Assembly (NCBI GenBank): GCA_914767715.1
Contig: OU612065.1
Coordinates: forward strand, 36,458,001-36,518,000
DNA: 60,000 nucleotides
Direction: 5' to 3'
From: Membranipora membranacea
Taxonomy: Eukaryota > Bryozoa > Gymnolaemata > Cheilostomatida > Membraniporidae
Shown here: in pieces, positions 37,101 through 49,100 of the stretch
Position numbering within the stretch: the stretch's first letter is position 1
How the letters are laid out: each line of letters begins with the position of its first letter
The notes under the pieces: model-generated
What the model was told of the DNA's origin: nothing
Database searches by the model: none
Seen by the model: only the letters and a program-made list of their open reading frames with translations
Translations under genes and position numbers: made by a program

Positions 37101-40100
37101 TCTGGTGGAAACTACCAGTTGTGTTGGTCTTTGGGACGGGGCGTTAGCATAAATTTATGTTTTTGTGTGCTTTTACCCCAGTTTGAAACTGTAACAATTT
37201 TTACAAAAAAATTATCCTTTAATAATCAATTGCACTCAGAAATGATGGTGGTGAAATATTCACCTCAAAATAGACAAAAAATGAATGCAGTCAACATCAA
37301 ATAGCTCGTAACTTGGTGTATTAGATATGAATTTTTTTTTTACAAAATTTCCCAAAATTGATATTTCTTATAATTGAGATTACTTACAAATTTAGCAGTA
37401 GGAAACCAGATAATATACACATCGAATCATATATTATACTTATAATCTTATATTTGTGTATAAACCATAAACCAACTTAACCTCACTTATTTACTCTCCT
37501 TGTTGCAGTATGAGAACACTAACCAGTATAGAGGAAGTGAATATATCTGAGAATGAGGAACTGAAATCCTTACCACACTGGATTGGAGAACTCACGAGTC
37601 TTAAGAAGCTAGATGTGTCTAAGTTTGGCCTCACTCACCTACCTAACAGGTATGTGAACACTCTGATTCCATTATTCTAAATAATAGTTTTTACTTCAAT
37701 GTCTTCATTAGTGATCAAATCACTCTAGTGTGATTTCAGATCTGTCAAAGGTAGTTTACAATATGTTTATAATATCATTTAAAACTTTGATACTGGTAGG
37801 TATAAAACTATGTAAAAACCTTTCTGTCTTAATATTTGGCATCCTGCATGAGTTTCCGATAAAAGAGCAGCACTGGTTCAGAATATGAGTATCATATTCT
37901 GATAAAATTGTAAGCAGTATTTTCATTCCTATAACACATTAAGAATTTGGCATAGGAAAAGTAGGAAGCAGTTTCTCTATATATCTCTGGGTAAAGCAGT
38001 ATAACCTTGTACTGAGCCTTCTATAGATATAATGAGTGTTCTAATGCCACTATTGGTCGCAGCTAAAATATGTACGTAAATTCTCATAATGCTCCACTAA
38101 ACGAGATAAACCTGACAGTCCAACTCTAGAATTAAATGGTGTGGAAATAGATTGTTGTGACAATGTTAGATATTTGGGAGTACTTGATTCTTCCTTCTTA
38201 TTCCTTGTGATTCCCTTATCATTTGGCATGTCATACTGTTTGAAAAGCTACTTCTTTCTTACTCTTAGCTCATGGGCACCTGGGACTTACATGCCTTACT
38301 TTACCAATGTCCAGTATCAACTGCGTGTTTTTTGGGGTGGTTGATACTGGACATTGGCAAAATAAGGCATGTAAGTCCAAGGGGCCCATGGCTTAGCTAG
38401 TAGAGACTACCTGGAGTAAGTAGATTTTTTTAAATTCAGTTTTGTGATCTACATGGCATCAACACAGAGACATCAATTTATTCTATTAGTCATGTTGTGA
38501 TCACATGATCTGTAGACCATAGAATAAAATCGGACAACTCTTATTCTATTCCGAATTCACAAGTATTGCAATTTATTTTTGAGTTGTCCTCTTTTTCCAA
38601 ATGGATTTACCCTGGCTGTCCCCCCTCCCCATCCACCCATCCCCAACAGCCTGCCAAGGCTTCCCTTTGTTGATCAGAAAGATTATGGGAGAGTAATTTC
38701 TAACTCTTATTGGACTGGATTATTACATTTTAACAATAATTAAATGTTTTAAATCTCCAGCATGTTCATAACGAGGGATCAGTTCTCAACTACAGTAGTG
38801 TATAAAACAGTATTTTAGTTCTACTCCAGTGGCAGCCTACCAAAACTGTGTCTAGAAATGCAACTTCATTTACGGATTTGGATGGATAAATTCTAAGAGT
38901 GGATTCTAGGGTAGTTTTTTGAGGCGGTCGCAATGGTGACGATGTACATTACACAAATTTGCACCATAGGCAGCAAATTGCCAAAAGCGCTGCCAAAAAT
39001 GGCCAAAATTGCTGTTTTTTTAGATTTCAAAGGCCTGTCCTGTGCTCACCTTATGAGTTGGGCTACTCAAACTCTGCAATCAGATTCATACATACCTTGG
39101 TCAGTTTTAGGTATAATATCAGCATGATATCTCAAATATTGAGTGAATAACCAACCTTAAAAAAGTGACAAACTGAAAAACGCTGCCAACGAAAGGGAAA
39201 GTGGTGAAAAAATGATGATAAATAGTTTCAAAACATCTAAAATCTGAAAGAGCATGTCATAATTTGTGGATCTACAATTTCACATGGGTCTGCCATCATA
39301 AATAGCCGAGATGTGGCCAACAACGGTTGCAATACCCCCATATATCACCTGTATATAAACAATCATTGAAACGACAATTTGGCAGAACAATAGTCTGGTT
39401 GCAGTGTACTGAGAAAATAACAAGATCTATTTAATACACCCAAAATTGATTTGAGAAACTAAGAGACACTTTGTGATCAAGATACAATGATATCATAAAC
39501 TGGTAATATTCACAAGTCGAGAGAACTTAACAAATAAGTATTAATTGTGCGATAGTGTCGCAACATATATCTCAAACATGTTAACCTCTTTTTGGCCGTA
39601 CTGCCTTGTAAGTATATCATTTGATCCCAGAGGTTTATCCCTGAAATTGTTTGTGATGCATTCACAATAGTGAATGTTCTAATGCCACTATAGGTCGTAG
39701 CTAAAATATGTACGTAGATACTCAAAATGCTCCACTAAACGAGATAAGCCTGACAGCCCAATTCTAGAATTAAAGTGTGTGGAAATAGATTGTTATGACC
39801 ATGTTAAATATTTGGGAGTACTCTTTGATAACAAATTACGTTTCAAAAGTCATGTCAATAATGTTGTGACAAAATCTTTGTTAGTTTGACCAAGGAGCAA
39901 TTGATTTTTTGTTTCATGTGGGTATATAATATGTCTGAAAATACTTAATCATGATTGGAATTAATTCTCGTTCAATTTTAGTCAGATATTTGTCTATGTC
40001 TGTTAGTCTATGCGATACTGCCTTTTGAAGTCTTTTTGGCGATTAGAGAAAAATATCACAGGCTACATAAAATATACCCAATAGTGATTCGGGTACACTG

Positions 40101-43100
40101 ATATCACGAATTGGTAATATTCATTAGTTGAGAGGACATAACAAATAACATGCAAATGAATCAATTCTGGTGAAATTGCCCTCTGTGCCACCCTTCTCCT
40201 AATTGTTCAGCTGGTTCTACTGATAATAATTGTTTAAACACTGTGTTAAGTCTGAAATATTGGCAATTTATAGAGGATTCAACAACAAAAATGATGAATG
40301 AGCTCCTTAAAACATCAAATATTGGAATCATGAGCAGTTAACAATTCAAGATGACAAATGCTCTGGTGAAACAATAATATGATACATCATGTTTACCTAT
40401 TTGTTGGCCGTAGTGCCTTGTAAGTATATCATTGACAAACCTTTGCAGAGGTTTGTCCCTGAAATGGTTCCAGGTTCGCCGTGGTCGGTAGTTGATCATA
40501 AGCTGCGCCAACCAAAAAGCTGATACTTTGCGGCTCCATCGACCACATTTCTGTCCATTTTATTGGTATATTATTCCTCCAATCTAATACAAGATAATCA
40601 AGACTGGTATCTGAACTTATTTCTCTTTTGTAGCATGTCAAAACTGGTAAATTTGGAGAAACTTGATCTCAGAGATAACCCCTCTCTCCTCTCAATCCCT
40701 GCTGGTGTCTGTCAACTCAGTAAACTGACGAAAATAGACTGTGATGATTGTAAAGCACTGACGAGTCCTCCATATGCTGTCTGTACACAGGGGCTTGCTG
40801 CAATGAGAAAATACTTTACAGATCTGGAAGAAGATAGGGAGACGAACATAAAGTTTGTTCCAGTCACTGTTTTTGGTCAAACCATGGCCGGAAAAACCAG
40901 TCTTGTTCGGTCAATGCAGAAAAATGAACGTGTTTTGACTTTGCGATGTGACAATAGCAAGCTAGATGAGGCTACCAAAGTGTTCAAGGTGTGCGAGGCA
41001 GAGGTCGATGACAAATACAAATTAGTATTCCATGACTTTGGTGGGCAGGCGATTTATCAGTTTGCCTACCAATTGTCAGATAGATCCCAGTACATTCCCA
41101 TGCTCGTCATAGACATTGCTGAATTTGACCGTCTGGTAACTGAACAGGGAGAAGAAGTTGCCTGTGAAACAGTTTGTTTTCAATGGCTCTCCCACCTCTA
41201 CCTTGCAAGCCCCAAGGCAGGCCCGCCATTTGTAGTGTTGACCCACTGTGATGTTATCGATAGCCAAATCTGCGAAACTAGGCTGAGATTGCTGATAGAA
41301 GTATCAGAACGCTTACGATCAATATTATTGAAGGAGGAGAAAGCCATGGTACCAGAGAAAAGCCCAATTTTGATCATGAAAAGTTTCCAGGATACATCCC
41401 AGCCCCTTCTCACTCATCACACACCCCGCTTCTTTTACAAAGATTCTGCCACTGAAGTAATTTGTGATCTGAAAACCTTCCTCGTGTCTATTGGATTATC
41501 GCTGCTCACAGAAATACCAGGTAGCTGGTATGTTCTGATGGAACTGTGTGCAAACAACAAGCAGCCATACCTGACGCTGGAAGAGCTGGACAAGCTATTT
41601 CCTGGTGACAAAGACCGCGTAATTCTTCAATACCTAAATGAAATAGGAAGAATCAAGTGGTACAGTAATAGAGAAAACCTATCCAATATAGTGTTCCATC
41701 GAATCGAGCTGCTCACACACCTGATCGAGTTGCTCTACGACCATTCCAGAAAGGATACCTGGGATCAGCGGATAAAGAGTTTCCAAGCTTTTGAGGATGT
41801 GAGTCAGAATGTGAGAATAAACAAAAGGAAATACAACGACATGATTAGATCCTTCCTAGACACTGGGGTCATAAGGGATATTCTGCTACATCATCTAATC
41901 AGCCAAGAGTCTGAGGTTAGACCTGAGGTGGCAATAGAAGTATTGAAGGTGTTCCATCTGATCTGCGGTCCAGTACAGAAGGGTAGTGAGAGTCACTACG
42001 TCATCCCATACTTCAGTTCGAGAGTAATCACAGTAGAGGAATCTGGGAAATACATCCCTTTGAAAGTTGACATTTGTTTCAATGGATTGGCACTTCCAAC
42101 CTATGCATATGATCTGCTTACAGCAATATTTGTCAACCTCCATATCACACCTTCCAATCACATTGATGTCGGCTGCAACGGTGCTTGTGTTAGTGAAAAC
42201 AACCGCACAATCAAGTATTTATTTCACGACCGTATTGAGAAAACCGTTACACTTATCATACTATCACCAACAGAAGAAGTACCCACATCCTGGGACAGCC
42301 TGCTGAAGACTTTGCAACATTTGGCATCACAGCTAGAAGAAGTGTGGAAGGGAGCTCACTGGGAGGCAGTGTTTTACTGCTCACACTGTCTGCTTACCAA
42401 ACAGGAAGACCCAACAACTCAGATCGATCCTGAATGGCAAAATAGAGCAGAGCGACAGTATACAGGGAAAGAAGTTTGTGTCTGCCAAACAGCTGGAGGT
42501 CGATCATCGGTTCCTCATCCATTCCTCTATCCATGTAAGTTCATCTCACAACTTTTGTAATCTAGATCATCTGTTACTTATGATCACAACCACTAGAATA
42601 TACTATTTTTGTGCCGATTTCTACTTTAATAACTTATTCTCTTGTAACATATTCATTTATTAGGTAGCAGCATCACAGAGAGGGGGATAAATACTTTAGA
42701 TGAATATATGTCAGGCCTTGAAGCGGAGAAGAGACAACTAGGTCAGTCATTTATATTCCTTATTATAACATATCAGTATCATAAACCGGTGATGAACATT
42801 GTGAATGTAAGAGGGATCACTTTGTGCATGGTTGACTATTTATACCATTTCCATTTCTTAGTGTGCCTTGATGAATGATTGAAATTCAAGATTCTTCTAA
42901 AATTAACAATCTTGATAAAAATGAATATGTTTGGCTGAATCAAGTTTTTGAATGGTTATTTAAATTTAATGGTTAGTCAACCTGCTACTATCCAAAACGC
43001 TACAGGTGTTGGAGGCATCTCCAAAGTCTCCGCAAAAGCCTTACAATCCATTATAAACTTTATATCTTCTTTCCAGCTACAGCCTCATCACCATCTACCC

Positions 43101-46100
43101 CTCCTGATGTACCACCTCCGGCTGATCTACAGACAGCACAGATAGATGAGATTGTGGGTATGGTGAACTCAGATACAGCATTGATAACCCTGGACCCAAC
43201 AACAGCCGATCCATCCGGTGCTCACTTTGCTACTCAGGTAAGAGTTGTACACGAGAATATAACAGTTTGTTGAAACCTATTCCTCACAGAGATAGAAGAT
43301 AGAAATGAAAATGCATAACACTGGAAGCAGTAAGCCAATCAGATCTTTGAAATTCTGCAGAAGTCAGCATATTATATCATTATCTGTACAAGTGTTTATG
43401 TAATTTGCAGAGGGTTTACGAAATGTCTGAAACTCGAGGAAGAGCTCTGATTTTATCAAACTCATACAACGACACGAGAGAAGGTTCAGCTCAAGATTAT
43501 AAGAATATCAAACAAATGCTTGACAAGTTCGGATTCATTACTGCAGGAGGTCACAAAAACTACACTGCACAGGTAATGGATCTGCATTGCTACTCTGTAA
43601 TATCATATCATGCACAGCTCTTTATCTGCAAACCCATCACCATTCCAAATTGATTTTAGAGTCTCAATGTACCATATTTTGAGTTGTCCTCTCTAAATTT
43701 GACACACACAGCATATATATTTTATATTGAGAACTGTTTTGAATCAGTATTGGCATCATTGATAATTTCGAGGGACAAGGTTTTTCAAGTAATCAGGTAT
43801 TTGAAAGCTGATTGATCTCAATTTATGTGACAAAATCAAGTTCTTAAAAATTTGGCAACAAACCAGGCGGACATCAATATAAATAACCATCCGAAATCAA
43901 AATTTTTTTCCCACACTATGTCCTCACGATCTTTCTCAAAAGCAGTGTTCAGGAAAGGCAGTTTATGATTTATGGTTGAGATTTATGATTTCCCTACATA
44001 CCGCTGTCAATATTGAAATTCACTGTTGCAATAAAATCCTATGATCATGAAGTGTGATGAGTCAACACATGGAATTTCATTCAATTACATAGAAAAAAGA
44101 GTTTTGTATTATATCTCTACAGCTTTAGAATCATTAAAAACCTAGAATGGCATGCTTTCTCAAATCATTAAGGGTTTGAGAGCTGATAAATCTCGGGTTC
44201 AGTGACAAAAACTGCGAATAATTCCAGAGAATTTGTCAAGAAAACGAGCAGAAATTGATATAAACAGACAGTCAATACCAGAAAGAATTTCCCAAGCCAT
44301 GTCCCCATGAAATTTCATTGGGGAAGATGCTGATTCAGAAAGATTTTTTTCTCTTTGATTAGATGTTTTAAAGATATTCCCATTTCTGCTCCCATTTATG
44401 CTGCGTGTGTTAAAGAGTACCAATATGGGGTGAACACAACTCGGAAAATAGGCTCAGATTCAAGCTTGTAAACTGTCTACTGCATTACAATATTTCACCC
44501 ACTCTCTCACTCATTAACTCACTCACTCACTCACACTCACTCACTCACTCACTCACTCACTCACTCACTCACACACACTCACTCACACACACTCACTCAC
44601 TCACTCTTTCTATTACCGTTTGTTTAGAGGATCGTCGCAGCTATCAACTCAGAAACACAGCTCACAGATGGAGACACAGGAGAATCAGTACATAAACATC
44701 TCAACTCATTTGTGCTAGTCATTACAAGTCACGGTCTTGAAGGGTCTGTATCTGGTTATGATGGTAAACATCTCAAAATCACAGAAATATTGGGACTTCT
44801 TTCACCCAAGAACTTTCCTGCTATGAAAGGGAAGCCCAAGCTTGTAATTATACAGGCTTGCGCTGGTAGTAAGTATATTTATTTGATATTTGTTTTACCA
44901 TTTTGATATATTTCTGATAAAATCAACAAAGAGACTAACTTGTTTTTAGATGTGTGAGGGGCGAAAACACACGACCCTCGTATTGAACGTCAATTACAAG
45001 AGCAATAGGTTCCGTCCTGCACACTTCTTGTGTTTACTATATGAATGTATGATTTAAGTACTAATATTATTATAGTTGTTTTATACCGTAAGGTCGCGTA
45101 TTGTAACCACGTGGCTTGTTGGTGAACAGGCCTGGATTAATTTAGGAAACAAAACACAGATTTTAGCCATATCACACCAGCAAGCCCACTGTCATTTAAC
45201 CACAATATCTAGCCGCCCAGGCAATATAATGATCGAGAAATGTGCACACTATGTGTTACATGCTAATGCCCTCCCACCACACTGCACAGACCTGACCACA
45301 GCCCACAGCTGACTTACTTACTTCTTCAAAACAAAACATTATGATACATTTCTGTCTGCCATAATAATAAGCATTGCATCGACTGGTTGGAGAAGAAGAA
45401 TGCTGATTGGTTAAGTATTGGTCAGATCGTTTCTAATTGGATGATAATTTTATGTAGGTGTAACGAGGCAACAACTGCTTGACCTTGAAGGTCAATACAT
45501 TGAGCTCTCCAATTTTATATGTCTCTTCTGAGGTCGGATATTGTAAATAAAAATAAGAGATATATAATCGATGCTAGTATGTTACAACTGAGTTAGTATG
45601 TATGTTCACTCATTAGCCGCCTGCCTTTAGAATTTGGAAACAATGCCCTTATTATTACCGGGTATGCTTGACTAAGTTTTAACCACTCATGGACATTAAC
45701 CATGCGGCTACAATACGGCGACCTTACTGGTAGTTGTTCTCTATGGTGTAATAGTATAACTGTGCAATGGTATAATGAATTAATGTAATGATGCAACTTT
45801 GGTTTATTGTAACTTGGCTAATCTTGTCTGGTTTATAGATCTAATTGATATTTAATTTGTTTGAGCTATGAGCAAGGGGTGTCCCGTACTATTAGCAAGG
45901 AGTAACAGTCCCCTGTTACTCCTTGCTATTAGAGATTATGGATACTACTATTTATGAATAACAATAGAGAGTGAAAATCCAGTATTAATATGGCTGGACT
46001 AAAACGCGAAATATAACAAGCGCAAAGATAAAGAATAGCTAGCTTCTATGGTTATGACACTAACCAGGAAAATGCCAATAGAATTGCTTCTCTCAGAAAT

Positions 46101-49100
46101 CAGAAATCAGATTCAAGATTTATTTGATCTTCCGCGGGAAGGTTGCAAGTGGCTGTTTTGCCAATATCAAATGGACCCTCAACAACTTTTTCGACGATCA
46201 GTCGAAAGAACCAAGGACTTTTTCTTGCCTTAAACTGGAGCTTTATCAATAATTAATTTGAAGGGTTTCAACCTCGAATATTGCCTTGAAATAAAAATTA
46301 AGAGTTTTCAACAATGTGATAAACTTACCTCGCCAACAAATGAAGGTCTGCTCCTTGCTCCCTTCGGCCGGAATTCGATATACGTGATTTGGACTAGTTC
46401 ATTAATTTCACCAAGTGGTTGGTTTATGTTCATCTTTATTTTGTGATTCAAATTGATTCGATAGTTTCAACAAGTAGTTTGTTTGTGCCCTATCTTCATT
46501 GAAGGTCTCAGTTTGAAAATTAGTATTCTATCAGAGAGAATCAAAAGTGAACTACTCCTTAACTATCCTTAAGATGAGCTGCCGCTTTCGTTTTCTGCAG
46601 TTCTTTATATAGTCACAGAAAGTATCGATCCTAATCGCTCTAATCGGTCGCTTAAATGTCGACATTACTGCGACATTTTCTTTGTGTCTGCATACAATGG
46701 TCTTGCCATCTTTCTAAACAAACGAACACTCTTTTTCTGGTGAAACTATTGTTCCTCCTAAGATAGTGATCTTTTCATCATCCTGGCAGGCAGGGTGGCG
46801 TAGTGGTTAGGATTTGAGCTTCTCAATCTGAGAGTTGCGAGTTTGAATCCCGGACACTACCCATGCTTCTTAAGGAGGTGAGCTCTCCGGAAAATAGCCT
46901 AGTTTGCCCACTCCTACCTTGTGCAGGAGTGCGCTAAATAGATGTGATAATTCTCATTCTACTGTAAGCATATTCTCATTTGCCGCGAAAGGGGTCTTGA
47001 ATAGCAATAAAGTTGATATTATGATTATTATGATTCATCAAGGGCATCGGCGGCATCGATTGATCTTATTCAGATATAGCGCTTAAACAATTAAGTTTTG
47101 GTTTTCCAAAATTGCATTTTTATTTTTGTTGAGTTATTCTTTCTTCTTGACAATCATATACTTGGATAACTAAAAATCTTAAATTATGAAAATCTAAAAT
47201 AATCTCATCTAGTAAATTATAAAAGTATTGTCGGTTGAAAGTAGCAATAAAAATCTAAAATTATGAAAATCTAAAATAATCTCATCTAGTAAATTATAAA
47301 AGTATTGTCGGTTGAAATTAGTAACTAAAATCTAAAATTATGAAAGTAGTAAACATGGATTATATATGATTTCATAAAATGTACGCGTTAACAAATATTT
47401 CCATTTAATAAAATGTAGGCTTCTATTCCGAATGATTGTACTAGTTGTAATAATTATAATAATTTATGTGTCTATAGTGAGGTGTAGTGTGGTGTATTGT
47501 AGTGTAGTGTGGTGTATTGTATTGTAGCGTAGCGTAGTGTGGTGTATTGTTTCGTTGCGCAGCGGACGCTTTAGATATCGTTTTCGTCATCGTTGCCTCT
47601 CCTTCGTTTCTAGACAAAGATATACACATCCCGATTACCATGTGGAGCCGCACTGGATATTATATTGTTCAGGGGTTATGATTGCTATTTGTTGGTTATC
47701 AGTTTTACACATGGTGTTGATGCCATTTCACATACTTACAGATGCCATACTTATATTTCCATTACACCTCATCATCACTGATAAGCCACACCTTTACTAT
47801 AGACTGTTGATGATGGGAAAACATGTTATTGGGCATAGCGGAAAATACTCCTAAGTATTATTAACCTCGATAAACTGTTGAAGCCTATGAAAATAGATGA
47901 TCAGGTCGAACTTATTTAATTCATCCTGATTTGTCACTTGGTAGGTGGAAGAGAAATGTTGCTCACAGATACGCCCTCGCCTCAAGTAACACTCAATCAA
48001 AGTCCACCTACAGTAGAGACCCTCAATCAGCCTTCTGTCTCATGTGATGAGAACAATGATGAGGAAAGTGCTGACCACATCGATGAATCACCTACTGCTG
48101 TCGCTCATGATATCTCTACAGCTGACTTTATTATCATGCAGTCAAGCTTTGATTGTAAGTTTTCAGAGAGTTGTACATGTTATTTTATTACCATGTTCAA
48201 TAAGAGATTGATTTAGTAAGCAATTCCTGGCCAGTCACCAAGTTTAATCCATGGTTTCATTCTGTAGGATATTCCACTACATAGCATAAGTAGAATAATA
48301 TACACAAATGAAAAAGAGTCAGATCAAAGATCTTACTATGTGATAGATCAGCAAAGATAACACAATCATGGAAAACAATACGTTGTCACAGAGTAAGGAT
48401 ATATCCTTACTCTGTGACGTTGTGTATATGTTAAACTGACAATCTGACATAACTGACAATCTGAAACTTCATTTATATTTTTCAGCGTTTATGTCATTTC
48501 GGAGATTTGCAGTCGGTTCAGTATTTATTCGTAGCCTGGTATCAACATTCTATAGATACGCTGCTACACATCACCTTGAGGAACTGGCAGCAATTGTAAG
48601 TCTTAGAGAATAGACACTACTGCTATGTTTATTAATACCCAATCATTGAATTCCATATCTGGAATAGCATCATTAGCTTTCTTTTGCAAAACAAAGGGCT
48701 TGCAAAAATAGCCAGTCCCTAGTAGCAATCTAGAAATGCCCTAATCATCGACACTGTATGGAGTATAATTACTGTTTGCAATTTTGTAAACAAGACAATT
48801 TCTCAGGCTAATTATTCTTGCTACTAGGGACAGCCAATCAGATAACAGTCAGATGGGTCCCTGTGTTTAGTGTCCTAACCGTATAACGCTATGATACTAT
48901 TTCCATTCTAAGAGAAGAATCTAATTCAGTGTACCCAATGCATTGGAGAAGTTTTGCCACAGACAAATAGTGTTTAATACACTCTTTGTCTGATTACGTT
49001 AACTCTTTGGTTTCGTCAAGAATGTTAAATTGCCATGCCCAAGTTTCTGAACATGCCCCACAAGTGAAATATCTCCCTTAGGTGAACTCTGCTTGAGCTA

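Larger units (their letters stand above)
21300..38560 (+). repeat. tandem array of LRR-exon units with co-duplicated introns
   Basis: At least seven intron-plus-exon units are alignable. Each contains a segment starting TGTGC.TGCTAATGCAATATC, then CTGCCAATCCGAGGGTGCGG (at about 21871, 23599, 27007, 29720, 31445, 34074 and 37056), then one LRR exon 315 or about 460 bases further on. The seventh LRR exon (35987) lacks this upstream block. Retrotransposon fragments and inverted repeats are shared by subsets of units, so blocks of different size were copied. The near-identity of long intron stretches points to recent duplication or ongoing gene conversion. Confidence 0.92.
44869..47944. other. 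large intron inside the caspase domain
   Basis: This 3-kb intron separates the catalytic cysteine exon from the small-subunit exons. It contains a 16-bp hairpin at 45893-45928, a SINE at 46793-47037, a 77-bp duplication at about 47168-47340 and a TAGTG-type microsatellite at 47475-47550. No independent gene is seen; frames at 46048-46233 and 46258-46446 carry no motif. Confidence 0.65.

Noticed and set aside
40563-42560. A single 665-codon frame that could be taken as an intronless ROCO gene
   Set aside because: A good acceptor at 40633 in phase 2 matches the LRR exons and a donor at 42535 matches the next exon, so it is an internal exon; the first ~24 codons are intron.
44950-45580. Possible solo LTR starting TGTGAGGGGC with a later polyadenylation-like region
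   Set aside because: No matching TG...CA ends, target duplication or second copy could be seen.
46793-46862. Possible functional tRNA gene
   Set aside because: The anticodon arm does not form a 7-base loop and the acceptor stem is imperfect; a SINE tail follows.
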